64,000 nt of DNA from Bradyrhizobium sp. LTSP885 (GTDB taxonomy: Bacteria; Pseudomonadota; Alphaproteobacteria; Rhizobiales; Xanthobacteraceae). The notes beneath the pieces were generated by a model. The model was not told the DNA's origin and made no database searches. It was given only the letters and a program-made list of their open reading frames with translations. The translations under genes were made by a program, and so were the position numbers. The DNA is taken from assembly GCF_000938305.1 (NCBI RefSeq), contig NZ_JYMT01000002.1, positions 209,844 to 273,843 on the forward strand, read 5' to 3'. Positions 19,227-27,954 of this stretch are shown here, in pieces (position 1 is the first letter of the stretch; each line of letters starts with the position of its first letter).

Positions 19227-19475
19227 TCACACATCGTTCTTGGGCACGTATTTGCCCATGATGCATTTGTAGCTCTGCACTCGCCATTCGTGATACGGCC
19301 CCTTGGCGAGCCAGTCGGCGATGCCGATTTGTGCATTGACTGCGCAGGCTCCCATGGTGATGCCGGATTGATCACTGGTGGTGACAACCTTCTCCATGCA
19401 GAGCTGGGAATTGCAGAGAATTGCGACGAGCGTAACAAGCATGACGGCCCTTGTCGGTGTGAATATCCCGGTCAA
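19227..19475 (-). CDS. Small secreted hypothetical protein
   Basis: An 82-residue frame with a hydrophobic N-terminal stretch (RAVMLVTLVAILC) acting as a probable signal sequence and three or four cysteines in the mature part. The end, WLAKGPYHEWRVQSYKC, resembles small Rhizobiales secreted proteins with a terminal W..V..(W/Y).C pattern; this is recognition by eye. A later Met at residue 12 is an alternative start. Function unknown. Confidence 0.5.
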   Translation of the reverse strand: MTGIFTPTRAVMLVTLVAILCNSQLCMEKVVTTSDQSGITMGACAVNAQIGIADWLAKGPYHEWRVQSYKCIMGKYVPKNDV

Positions 19476-19671
19476 ATTCGACTCATGCAGGGTTCATGCC
19501 ATTATCAACGCCCGCCGTGTCGCGGTGAGCAATTCCGGGAAAATACGGTTGGCCTGGATGATCGCTGCCGGCGGCGCGTAGCCGCACGCCTGCGGATGCG
19601 CTATAGTCCGTGCCCAACTACGACGTGAGATCGGGGCCAGCGAGGAACGTTGCGCTGTCGGGGCTGCATCG

Positions 19672-20508
19672 ATGATGACGTTACCTGAATTGGCGGCAAG
19701 CGCCCTGGAAAAGTTTCTCGCTGCGCATGTGCAGCGCACCTTCGGGGCGTCGCAGGCGCGTTTTGGCGAATTGCTCCCGGCTGCCGCCCGCATCGCCCTG
19801 GAATGCATCGGCAACAGCGATGCGCTTTACCACAATGTCGAACATACGTTGCTGGTTACGCTCGCCGGGCATGACATCATGTGCGGCCGTGCGCTGCGGA
19901 CCCATATCACCGCTGAGGATTACACGCACACGATCATTGCCTGCCTGACCCACGACATCGGCTATGTACGTGGCCTCCTGAAGGGCGACGGTCCGGATGG
20001 CTACGTCATCGATGCCGCCGGCAAGAAGGTGGTGTTGCCGCGCGGCTCGTCGGACGCAGGGCTGATGCTCTATCATGTCGACCGCTCCAAGCTCTACGTG
20101 CTTGATAGGCTCGAGGCCGTGGTTCCGCTCGACCGCGAGCGGGTCGCGCGCGACATCGAGGGCACGAGGTTTCCGGCATCGGAAGGCCAGCAATACGACG
20201 ACGAGGCGGCGATCGTCCGCGCCGCGGATTTCATCGGGCAGCTCGGCGATCCCAACTACATCCGGAAGGCCAACGCGCTCTATCACGAATTCGAGGAGGT
20301 CGGCATCAACCGCCAGCTCGGCTATGACTCGCCGGCCGACATCGTCGATCGCTATCCGCAGTTCTACTGGAACATGGTGGCGCCGCACATCCAGGGCGCG
20401 ATCGGTGACCTCAACATGACGGCGCGGGGACGGCAGTGGATCGCCAACCTTTACGGCAACGTGTTCCGCGCTGAACGGGAGATCGGACTATCCGGTCCGC
20501 AGAGCTGA
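19672..20508 (+). CDS. HD-domain metal-dependent phosphohydrolase
   Basis: A 278-residue protein with HD-superfamily metal motifs: HNVEHTLLV (first His), CLTHDIGYVRG (His-Asp doublet) and later acidic/His positions (DAGLMLYHVDR). The family hydrolyses nucleotides or other phosphate esters. It is larger than a minimal HD domain, with a C-terminal helical part ending RQWIANLYGNVFRAERE. Two adjacent ATG codons are possible starts (19672, 19675). No neighbour explains its substrate. Confidence 0.83.
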   Translation: MMTLPELAASALEKFLAAHVQRTFGASQARFGELLPAAARIALECIGNSDALYHNVEHTLLVTLAGHDIMCGRALRTHITAEDYTHTIIACLTHDIGYVRGLLKGDGPDGYVIDAAGKKVVLPRGSSDAGLMLYHVDRSKLYVLDRLEAVVPLDRERVARDIEGTRFPASEGQQYDDEAAIVRAADFIGQLGDPNYIRKANALYHEFEEVGINRQLGYDSPADIVDRYPQFYWNMVAPHIQGAIGDLNMTARGRQWIANLYGNVFRAEREIGLSGPQS

Positions 20509-20553
20509 GATTTGCAGAGCTGAGATTACCGGCGTCACCGGGTTGCGCGACCG

Positions 20554-20919
20554 ATGCAAATCGGCGACCTTGGGCCGAGGGTCGATGGTCTGCCGGGGCC
20601 GCAGGTCGAGATGTCGACGGGCTCGTGCCGCCAGATCGGAAGCTTCGTGACGCGGCAGGTCTCCAGCGTCACCTGCGCCGCCACCGACCGGAACGGCAAG
20701 ACATACGAATTGAGCTTCGAGTCGGACGGCTCGCCCATGACGCTACGCCGGTTGCGGCAGGCGTCGCTGCCGAGCGTCCGGTTGCGCGCCCGCCAGATCG
20801 CGCAGATCGAGTGCCGCCTCAAGGCCCGCGCCGCGCAAGTCCGGCCGCGGGACATCACCGCCTTCATCATTCGCTGCCTGGGCGAGGACGACGGCAAGCC
20901 GGCCGGCGATCAGCAATAA
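20554..20919 (+). CDS. Hypothetical protein
   Basis: A 121-residue frame with GC-rich third positions throughout, 45 bases after the HD-domain gene. It contains four cysteines (GSCRQ, SVTCAA, IECRL, IIRCL), a beta-rich middle (TCAATDRNGKTYELSFESDG) and a basic helical end; no recognised domain. Overlapping frames on the other strand look less natural. It ends 8 bases before the stop of the convergent sugar permease. Confidence 0.5.
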   Translation: MQIGDLGPRVDGLPGPQVEMSTGSCRQIGSFVTRQVSSVTCAATDRNGKTYELSFESDGSPMTLRRLRQASLPSVRLRARQIAQIECRLKARAAQVRPRDITAFIIRCLGEDDGKPAGDQQ

Positions 20920-20927
20920 AGCTGCGA

Positions 20928-21755
20928 CTATGATTTGACCGCGCCTGCGGTCATGCCGTCGATGAAGCGGCGCTGCAGCAACACGAACACCAGCACGACC
21001 GGCAGCACGATCATAATGGCCGCGGCCAGCATCTCGCCCCAGTCGGTCGAATACTGGCCGGTCAGATTGTAGAAGCGCACGATCGCCGTGACGTTGCTGT
21101 CGTTCTGCAGGAAGGTGACGGCGACGACGAACTCGTTCCACGCATTCAGCCCGACGATGATCGCGACCGTCAGCAGCCCTGGCCGCATCATCGGCAGGAT
21201 GACGTAGAGGAACACCTGCCAGGGCCGCGCGCCGTCGACCCGCGCGGCCTCTTCGAGCGCGACCGGAATAGCGAGCGCATAGGTCCGCAGCAGGAAGATC
21301 GCAAACGGCGAAAACATCGCCGTGTAGATCAGCGCTACCGCAGGGATCGAATTGACCAACCCGAGTTTGGCAAAGATGAAATAGAGTGGATACAGATAGA
21401 GCTGCACCGGCACGGTGATCGACGCCATGAAATAGAAGATCAGGACGCGCCAACCCTTGCCCTTCTGGCGCGCCAGAACATAGGCGCAGGGCGTCGCCGT
21501 GATGCAGACCATCAGGATGGTCAGACCGGCGACTTCGGCGCTGTGCAGCAGGCTCGGGCCGAGCGCGGCGTTGCGCCAGGCCGAGGTGAAGTTCTCCCAG
21601 TGCAACTGGGTCGGCGGCGCCAGCGGATTGGTTGATATCTCGACCGTCGTCTTCAGCGCGTTCATCACGGCGAGCACGATCGGCAGCAGCGAGCTGAACG
21701 ATGCGACGCCGATCAGTGCGAAGCTGATGGTTCTGTTCCAGCGGTCTTCCTTCAT
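20928..21755 (-). CDS. Carbohydrate ABC transporter permease (MalG type)
   Basis: A 275-residue permease with six membrane segments and the MalG-family EAA loop EEAARVDGARPWQVFLYVILP near residue 180. It follows the MalF-type permease with an ATGA overlap, so the true start is the ATG at 21755; the same frame stays open far upstream only as an overlap artefact. It is the last gene of the LacI-divergent operon. No ATPase gene follows. Confidence 0.92.
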   Translation of the reverse strand: MKEDRWNRTISFALIGVASFSSLLPIVLAVMNALKTTVEISTNPLAPPTQLHWENFTSAWRNAALGPSLLHSAEVAGLTILMVCITATPCAYVLARQKGKGWRVLIFYFMASITVPVQLYLYPLYFIFAKLGLVNSIPAVALIYTAMFSPFAIFLLRTYALAIPVALEEAARVDGARPWQVFLYVILPMMRPGLLTVAIIVGLNAWNEFVVAVTFLQNDSNVTAIVRFYNLTGQYSTDWGEMLAAAIMIVLPVVLVFVLLQRRFIDGMTAGAVKS

Positions 21756-22600
21756 GTCGATCGTGCGTCGTCGCCGCGCTGGAGCCAGAGATAGGCGGCC
21801 GTTGCACACAGGCCGAACAGGCTCATCACGCAGGCGGCCGCCGCGGCCTGCCCGACGTCGCCTTCGAAGAAGGCGTGCCGATAGGCCAGTGTCGCGAGCA
21901 CCTCGCTGCCATAGGCCGGCCCGCCGCGGGTGACGATGAAGATGAACTCGAACACCTGGAACGACCAGATCACGGTCAGGATCAGCATCAGCGTAAGTGT
22001 CGGGCGGATGCCGGGCAACAAGACATAGCGGAACAGGGCGAAGAAGCCCGCGCCGTCGAGCCGCGCCGCCTCGATCTGGTCGATGCTGATCTGGCGCATC
22101 GCGGCCAGGAACACCACCGCGAGAAAGCCCCACCAGTGCCAGATATCGACGGCCGCTACCGCATAGAGCGAGCGATCCGGATCGGCGAGCGGATCGGAGA
22201 TCGAAAATCCGTGCTCGTTCAGCCAGGCGACGACGCCCGTGGCGGGGCTGAAGATCATGCCCTGGAAGATGCGGCCGGTGACCGCGACCGCGATGATGCG
22301 CGGCAGGAAGATGATCGACTGCACCACGATCCGCGCCTCGGGCGCCATCAGGAGCGCGGCGGCCATCAACAGCGCGATGCAGACCGGGACGGTCAGGAAG
22401 ATCGCGGTCCAGATGAAATTGTTTGTCAGCGCCGACCAGAACACGGGGTCGTCGAACATGTTGTGGAAATTGGCGAGTCCCGCCCACACCGGCGTGCCGA
22501 CACCATCCCACATGAAGAACGCCGCCGTGAAGGTCAGCACGGCGGGAATCAGTATGATGCAAACATTGATCAGGAGCGCCGGAAGCGCGAACAGCCACAT
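21752..22600 (-). CDS. Carbohydrate ABC transporter permease (MalF type)
   Basis: A 282-residue permease with six membrane segments beginning directly at the N-terminus (MWLFALPALLINVCIILIP) and the EAA loop DQIEAARLDGAGFFALFRYVLLP. It pairs with the MalG-type partner through an ATGA overlap and starts 8 bases after the binding-protein gene. It transports an unknown sugar or glycoside across the inner membrane. Confidence 0.92.
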   Translation of the reverse strand: MWLFALPALLINVCIILIPAVLTFTAAFFMWDGVGTPVWAGLANFHNMFDDPVFWSALTNNFIWTAIFLTVPVCIALLMAAALLMAPEARIVVQSIIFLPRIIAVAVTGRIFQGMIFSPATGVVAWLNEHGFSISDPLADPDRSLYAVAAVDIWHWWGFLAVVFLAAMRQISIDQIEAARLDGAGFFALFRYVLLPGIRPTLTLMLILTVIWSFQVFEFIFIVTRGGPAYGSEVLATLAYRHAFFEGDVGQAAAAACVMSLFGLCATAAYLWLQRGDDARST

Positions 22601-22608
22601 TGCTTTGC

Positions 22609-23949
22609 TCAGGCCGTGCGCGGCGGCAGCGGCGGCACCTTGCCGTCCTTGGCCTCCTGGCTGAACAGCGTCTGCATCCGGCCGAGATAGGCCTCCGTCG
22701 TGATCTTGTTGAGCCAGACCTGCTCGATGCCGTCGATCAAATAGCTGTTGGTGGCGCCGGGCCAGAACGTCCAGGTCGTGAAGCCGTACTGGCCCCTGCT
22801 GAAGGCCTCATGCAGTGTGGCGATGGTCTTCTCGAACAGCGGATAGCCGATTCCTTGCAGCATATCCGGCGGCAAATCCTTCACCGGCAGCGCCCATTTG
22901 CCCGGCCAATCGCGGTTCATGCTTTCGTAGAATTTCCGCGTCAGCATGAAGTCGAACACCGCCGCAGCGCCGTCAGGATTCTGCGAAGTTTTCGCGATCG
23001 ACAGCGTCGCGCCGCAGGCCAGATGCACCAGCGATCCCGTGAACGCCGAGCCGAGCGTGGGAACGGAGGTCACGTCCATCACGGTATCGGGCTTCGACAT
23101 GCCGTACGACTTGGTGCCGAACGACCACGTGCCGCCTAGCGCCATTGCGGCCTTGCCGGCCACCACCTGCAGGAAACTCTGCTCGATGGTCAGCGAGAAA
23201 TAGTTCTTGCCGAAATAGCCCTTGTTGAACCAGGCCTTCGATAATTCGACCGCCTCGACGAACGGCTGCGATGTCCAGGGTAGTTCGCCGGAGAGCGCCT
23301 TGCGGACATTGTCGGGGCCGGCGACGTTGTTGAGGAACACCGTCATCAGCCACTCGTTGACGCCCTTCCAGTCGGCGTTGCCGACGCCGAACGGGATGAT
23401 GCCCTTGGCGAGGGCGGCGTCGGCTACCTGTTCCATCTCGGCGCGATTGGTCGGCAGCTTCCAGCCGTTCTGCTTGAACAGCTCCTTGTTGTAGAACAAA
23501 TGGATCGACTCGTAGTCGCGCGGCAGCGCGTAGAGCTTGCCGCCATAGACGCTGGTGTTGAGCAGCGGCGCCAGGAAGCGCTCCTTCCATTTGTACTTGT
23601 CGGCATAGTCGTCAAGCGCCAGCACCTGACCGGCGTTTGCGATTGCGGTGAGATAGGCGGGGCCGGCGGTCTGAACGATATCGGGGCCGTTGCCAGCAAC
23701 CAGCGCGACCTTCAGCAGATTGTTGACGGCGGCACCTTTCACTTCGATCTGCAGCAGGTATTTGTCCTGCGAGGCGTTGAACGCCTCAACCAGATCGCTG
23801 CGCAAGGTGGCCTGGCCGTCCGAATTCGCCTGTCCAAACCAGAACGTCACGACCTTGCGTCCATCCTCGGCGCGTGCGCCGCGGGGCAACTGGCTCGCGA
23901 GGGCGGCTGCAGGAATCGCGGCAACGATCTGGCGTCGGGTCAATGGCAT
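22609..23949 (-). CDS. Family 1 extracellular sugar-binding protein
   Basis: A 446-residue periplasmic binding protein, first gene of the operon. The N-terminus PLTRRQIVAAIPAAALASQLPRGARA looks like a twin-arginine signal (landmarks TRRQIV and the final ARA). The mature part has family features VVTFWFGQANSDG, GPDIVQTAGPAYL and ALPRDYESIHLFYNKELFK. It would deliver a sugar or glycoside to the MalF/MalG-type permeases. A probable operator precedes it in the 72-base gap to the divergent LacI gene. Confidence 0.93.
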   Translation of the reverse strand: MPLTRRQIVAAIPAAALASQLPRGARAEDGRKVVTFWFGQANSDGQATLRSDLVEAFNASQDKYLLQIEVKGAAVNNLLKVALVAGNGPDIVQTAGPAYLTAIANAGQVLALDDYADKYKWKERFLAPLLNTSVYGGKLYALPRDYESIHLFYNKELFKQNGWKLPTNRAEMEQVADAALAKGIIPFGVGNADWKGVNEWLMTVFLNNVAGPDNVRKALSGELPWTSQPFVEAVELSKAWFNKGYFGKNYFSLTIEQSFLQVVAGKAAMALGGTWSFGTKSYGMSKPDTVMDVTSVPTLGSAFTGSLVHLACGATLSIAKTSQNPDGAAAVFDFMLTRKFYESMNRDWPGKWALPVKDLPPDMLQGIGYPLFEKTIATLHEAFSRGQYGFTTWTFWPGATNSYLIDGIEQVWLNKITTEAYLGRMQTLFSQEAKDGKVPPLPPRTA

Positions 23950-24000
23950 GGCGTACCTCGCTCCTGCGCACGATGCGCTGATATGTTGCTTTTGCTTTAG

Positions 24001-24012
24001 TAATACGTATAA
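24001..24012. promoter_or_regulatory. Candidate LacI-type operator
   Basis: TAATACGTATAA is a near-perfect dyad with a central CG, the usual centre of LacI-family operators. It lies 9 bases before the regulator ATG and 52 bases before the binding-protein start, within an AT-rich island. TATGCATA follows at once. Binding of both promoters by one regulator is inferred. Confidence 0.4.
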
Positions 24013-24021
24013 CTATGCATA

Positions 24022-25074
24022 ATGAAGCCGTCAACAACGACAAGAGGGCGCAACTGGCGCGGCGCGCGTGCACCCGCCCGCCCGACCCAGAAGGATATTG
24101 CGCTGGCGGCCGGCGTCTCGCAGGCGGCGGTGTCGCTGGTGCTGAACAAGACGGAAACCCCGTCGGTTCCGGCGGCGACGCGGGCCCGCATCCTGAAGGT
24201 CGCCGGTGAACTCGGCTATCAGCCGAACCATCCGGCGCGGATGCTGCGCAGCGCGCGGACCATGACATTCGCCTGCGTGATCCCTGATATCACCAACCCG
24301 TTCTATCCCGGTCTCGTCCGCGGACTGCAGACGGTCGCGGCGCCGGCCGGCTATGATGTGCTGATCTACGACACCGACGGCCGCCCCGAAGGCGAGGCGC
24401 GCGCCATCGACTGGCTGTTGCAGGGCCGCGCCGACGGCGTGGTCGCGACATTCTTTCACCTCCGCGTCCCCGAGCTTGCGGTGCTGGCACGCAACGGAAT
24501 TCCGCTGGTTCGTCTCGAGAGCCAGCACAAGCCGGACGGGCCGCTCGCGATCGACAGCGTCTACATCGACAATGTGGAAGCGGCGGCGGCGATGACGCGC
24601 TTCCTGATCGCGCGCGGTCACCGGCGCATCGCGATGATCCAGGCCGAGTTCGGTCCGAGCAAGCGGCGGGCGCTCGGCTATAGTTCGGTGATGCGCGAAG
24701 CTGGATTGTCGCCGGAATTCGTGACGGATAGCGCGTACTCCGAAGAGTCGGGCGCACGCGCGATGAAGCGGCTGCTGGCCGAAAAGCGCAACCGGCCCAC
24801 CGCCGTGTTCGGCGCCAGCGACGTGCTGGCGCTGGGCGCGATGGAGGAGGCGCGCAATGCTGGACTGTCGATTCCCGGCGACATCGCGATTGCCGGGTTC
24901 GACGATATTCCGGTCGCCAAGCTGTTGGGCCTCACGACGGTGCGCCAGCCCGAGCTCGATCTCGGCGCGCTCGCCGCAACGACGCTGATCAAGCGGCTGC
25001 AGCCGGGCGGCCTGAAGGCGCCCGGCAGGAGCTTTGAGCTGAAATTCGAAATCATGAAACGCTCGTCGGTCTGA
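24022..25074 (+). CDS. LacI-family transcriptional regulator
   Basis: A 350-residue repressor. After a basic leader of about 20 residues comes the LacI HTH (TQKDIALAAGVSQAAVSLVL, then the hinge-helix region NHPARMLRS). The periplasmic-binding-like effector domain follows (FACVIPDITNPFYPGLVRGL; AGFDDIPVAKLLGLTTVRQP). It is divergent from the sugar ABC operon and lies 27 bases upstream of the ADP-ribosylglycohydrolase-like gene on the same strand, so it likely controls both. Confidence 0.94.
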   Translation: MKPSTTTRGRNWRGARAPARPTQKDIALAAGVSQAAVSLVLNKTETPSVPAATRARILKVAGELGYQPNHPARMLRSARTMTFACVIPDITNPFYPGLVRGLQTVAAPAGYDVLIYDTDGRPEGEARAIDWLLQGRADGVVATFFHLRVPELAVLARNGIPLVRLESQHKPDGPLAIDSVYIDNVEAAAAMTRFLIARGHRRIAMIQAEFGPSKRRALGYSSVMREAGLSPEFVTDSAYSEESGARAMKRLLAEKRNRPTAVFGASDVLALGAMEEARNAGLSIPGDIAIAGFDDIPVAKLLGLTTVRQPELDLGALAATTLIKRLQPGGLKAPGRSFELKFEIMKRSSV

Positions 25075-25101
25075 CCGACGCGCTGAGGGAGAAAACACAT
25101 C

Positions 25102-27252
25102 GTGCCGGCCATTCCTCACGACTATGCGGAACGCGTCTACGCAGGCGTTCTGGGCAAGCTGATTGGCGTCTATCTCGGCCGTCCCTTCGAGGGCTGGACT
25201 TATGAGCGGATCATGCAGGAGCTCGGACCGATCAATTATTACGTCAATGAGCGCCGCGACGTCGCGCTACGCTCGCACCATCTGGTCGTAACCGATGACG
25301 ACGTGTCCGGCACCTTCGCGTTCCCGCGCGCGCTTGAAGACAACGGCTTCCCGAAACATCTGACCTCCGAGCAGATCGGCCACGCGTGGTTGAACTACAT
25401 TGTGGAGGAACGCGCGATCCTATGGTGGGGCGGCATCGGCAATTCCACCGAGCACACCGCCTATCTCAGGCTCAAGGCCGGCATTCCGGCCCCGCAAAGC
25501 GGCTCGATTGCCCTCAACGGCAAGACGGTGGCCGAGCAGATCGGCGCGCAGATCTTCATCGACGGCTGGGCGATGGTCAGCCCGGGCAATCCGGAGCAGG
25601 CGGCCTATCTGGCCGAACAGGCCGGCCGCGTCAGCCACGACGGAGAGTCCGTCCACGCCGCCAAGCTGCTGGCGGCGATGGAGGCGCAGGCCTTTGTCGA
25701 GCGCGACGTCCAGAAGCTGTTGGATGTCGGACTTTCATTCGTGCCGAAGGACGCGTTGATCCGCCGCGTCGTCGAGGACGTCCGCGAATGGCATGCCGGC
25801 GACAACGGCCGCGACTGGGAGCGGACCCGCGCGCTGATCGCCGGGCGTTACGGCTATGACAAGTTCGCCGGCAATTGCCACGTCGTCCCCAACCACGCGC
25901 TGATCATTCTGGCCACGCTCTACGGCGAGACCAGTTTTCAGGACGCGATGCGCATCGCCAACACTGCCGGCTGGGACACCGACTGCAACGCCGGCAATGT
26001 CGGTTGCCTGTTCGGCATCAGGACGGGCCTTGCCGGCATCGACACCGGTCCGGACTTCCGCACGCCGGTCGCCGACCGGATGTACATCTCGACGGCCGAC
26101 GGCGGCGGCGCGATATCAGATGCCGTGATCGAGGCGCAGTCGCTGATCAAAGCAGGGCATGCGCTGGCAGGCCGGCCGGCGCCCGCTGCCGTGAAGAACG
26201 GTGCGCGTTTTAATTTCGAATTTCCCGGCAGCCTGCAGGGTTTTCATGCGCTGGGCGGTTCACCGGCGCGGTTGCATGAGGCTAGCCTGCGGAACGTTGC
26301 CGGACACAGCAAGAGCGGATCGCGCAGCCTCGCGATCGACCTGCGCCGTCTGGCGCCCGGACGCGTGGCGCGCGTCGCCAGTCCGACCTTCTTCGACAAG
26401 GAGGTCTTCACCATGCCGACCTATCAGCTGATCGCCTGTCCGACGCTCTATTCCGGCCAGACCGTCGAATGCCGACTCGAGTCGGATCGCGGTAGCGGCA
26501 AGGTTACGGTTCGGCCGTTCGCCAGCGTCTACGATGCGCGCGACGAGCTCAGGCAGATCCATGGCGATCAGCAGGAGCTTGCCGCCGGCAGCGAGGTGCT
26601 GCTGAGCTGGCGTATCCCGGAGACCGGCGGATATCCGATCTTCGAGATTGGCGTCGAGATCGCGACGGACGATCCGCTCGGCGCCGATGGCACGATCTAT
26701 CTCGACACCCTCACCTGGCGCGGCGCGCCCGACACCATCCTCGCGCGGCCTGACGACAATCTAAGCGCCATGTGGAAGCATGCCTGGGTCAACAACGCCA
26801 GCCAGTTCCAGACGCGATGGGAAGGGCTGCGCGTCACCAATGGCGATGGCATCGGCTTCATCGCGCAGGGAACGCGCGACTGGAAGGATTATCGCGTCGC
26901 CTCCGAGGTGACGCCGTTGCTTGCGGACGCCTGGGGGCTCGCCGCGCGCGTTCAAGGGCGCGAGCGCTATTACGCACTGATGTTCGACCGTGCCGGTCGC
27001 GGCCGTGTCAGGCTCGTCAAGCGGCTGCACGACGAGACCATCCTCGCCAGCGATCGCTTCGACTGGGAACTCGACCACAGCTATGAACTCGCTCTCCAGC
27101 TTCGCGGCAATGAGATCGAGGCTTGCATCGGGGACAGGAAGATCTTCGCGGTTCGTGATACCGAGGGCCTTCCGTTGACCGGCGGTGCCGTCGGCCTGAT
27201 TGTCGATACGGGGTCGCTCGCGACGCAGAGTGTGCGCATCTCGCCGTTGTGA
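25102..27252 (+). CDS. Multidomain ADP-ribosylglycohydrolase-family enzyme
   Basis: A 716-residue protein from a GTG start preceded by GAGGGAGAAAA. Residues about 5-350 form the ADP-ribosylglycohydrolase (DraG/ARH) helical domain: GVLGKLIGVYLGRPFEGW, then VTDDDVSGTF (the DDT/D-type metal site) and NTAGWDTDCNAGNVG (the GGDTDxxA-type second metal site). About 375-560 is a beta-sandwich resembling a carbohydrate-binding module. About 565-716 resembles a concanavalin/LamG-like fold (RDWKDYRV, GLAARVQG, RYYALMFDRAG). No signal peptide is seen, so it is probably cytosolic. Clustering with LacI and sugar uptake genes suggests an N- or O-ribosyl-type glycoside as substrate rather than ADP-ribosyl protein; this is inference. 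Confidence 0.88.
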   Translation: MPAIPHDYAERVYAGVLGKLIGVYLGRPFEGWTYERIMQELGPINYYVNERRDVALRSHHLVVTDDDVSGTFAFPRALEDNGFPKHLTSEQIGHAWLNYIVEERAILWWGGIGNSTEHTAYLRLKAGIPAPQSGSIALNGKTVAEQIGAQIFIDGWAMVSPGNPEQAAYLAEQAGRVSHDGESVHAAKLLAAMEAQAFVERDVQKLLDVGLSFVPKDALIRRVVEDVREWHAGDNGRDWERTRALIAGRYGYDKFAGNCHVVPNHALIILATLYGETSFQDAMRIANTAGWDTDCNAGNVGCLFGIRTGLAGIDTGPDFRTPVADRMYISTADGGGAISDAVIEAQSLIKAGHALAGRPAPAAVKNGARFNFEFPGSLQGFHALGGSPARLHEASLRNVAGHSKSGSRSLAIDLRRLAPGRVARVASPTFFDKEVFTMPTYQLIACPTLYSGQTVECRLESDRGSGKVTVRPFASVYDARDELRQIHGDQQELAAGSEVLLSWRIPETGGYPIFEIGVEIATDDPLGADGTIYLDTLTWRGAPDTILARPDDNLSAMWKHAWVNNASQFQTRWEGLRVTNGDGIGFIAQGTRDWKDYRVASEVTPLLADAWGLAARVQGRERYYALMFDRAGRGRVRLVKRLHDETILASDRFDWELDHSYELALQLRGNEIEACIGDRKIFAVRDTEGLPLTGGAVGLIVDTGSLATQSVRISPL

Positions 27253-27315
27253 CGGCTCGCCTGTTGACTAACCCCGGCCGTTGTGGGGAAACGGTCCGAT
27301 ACCAAGGAGAATCCG

Positions 27316-27588
27316 ATGCGTCCGAAACTCTACGCGCTTGCCGCTCTTGGCGTGTGTTTCGCCGGGCCCGCCGCGGCGCAGGCCTATGATCCGAACTATC
27401 CGGTGTGCATGCAGGTCTATGGCGGCACGCTGACGCCGGAATACATCGATTGCAGTTTTACGTCGCTTCCGCAGTGCCAGGCCTCGGCCTCCGGGCGACC
27501 GGCGTCCTGCACGGTCAATCCGTTCTATGCAGGTCCGAAACCGGCGCCGCGGAGCCGGGTGCACCGGCGTCGCAATCACGCCGACTGA
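27316..27588 (+). CDS. DUF3551 small secreted protein, copy 1
   Basis: A 90-residue DUF3551 protein: signal peptide ending AGPAAAQA, then YDPNYPVCMQVYGG, YIDCSFTSLPQCQASASGRPASC and a basic tail. It has four conserved cysteines and is probably periplasmic or envelope-associated. AAGGAGAATCCG precedes the ATG at 27316. Function unknown. It is one of two tandem copies. Confidence 0.88.
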   Translation: MRPKLYALAALGVCFAGPAAAQAYDPNYPVCMQVYGGTLTPEYIDCSFTSLPQCQASASGRPASCTVNPFYAGPKPAPRSRVHRRRNHAD

Positions 27589-27687
27589 TCCCTCGGAATC
27601 GGGCGCGTCGCATGGCAGCGTTCGCGTCGCTGCGGTTGACTAACTCCGCCCGTTGTGACGAAACCGTCCGATACCATGGAGAATCCG

Positions 27688-27948
27688 ATGCGTTTGAGAC
27701 TCTTCGCGATCGCCGCTTTTGCGGTCGCCTTCGCGGGGCCTGCGGCCGCACAGACCTACGACCCGAACTATCCGGTGTGCATGCAATACTACGGCGGCTC
27801 GTTCGGCGGGAACTACATCGATTGCAGCTTCACCTCGATACCGCAGTGCCAGGCGACGGCGTCGGGCCGTCCGGCGGAGTGCTACGTCAACCCCTATTAC
27901 GCAGGTCAGGCGCAGGTGTGGAAGCGCCGGGCGCGTCATCACCGCTGA
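27688..27948 (+). CDS. DUF3551 small secreted protein, copy 2
   Basis: An 86-residue DUF3551 protein very close to copy 1: signal peptide ending GPAAAQT, YDPNYPVCMQYYGG, YIDCSFTSIPQCQATASGRPAEC. The 50-odd bases before the ATG (from TTGACTAAC to GGAGAATCCGATGCG) also match copy 1, so the duplication includes the leader. It is convergent with the ScfR-type regulator, with 6 bases between the genes. Confidence 0.88.
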   Translation: MRLRLFAIAAFAVAFAGPAAAQTYDPNYPVCMQYYGGSFGGNYIDCSFTSIPQCQATASGRPAECYVNPYYAGQAQVWKRRARHHR

Positions 27949-27954
27949 CACCGC

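Noticed and set aside
20928..22598. A 556-codon open frame covering both sugar permeases on the minus strand
   Set aside because: Its upstream half is an out-of-frame reading of the MalF-type gene; the real MalG-type protein starts at the ATG at 21755 (ATGA overlap).
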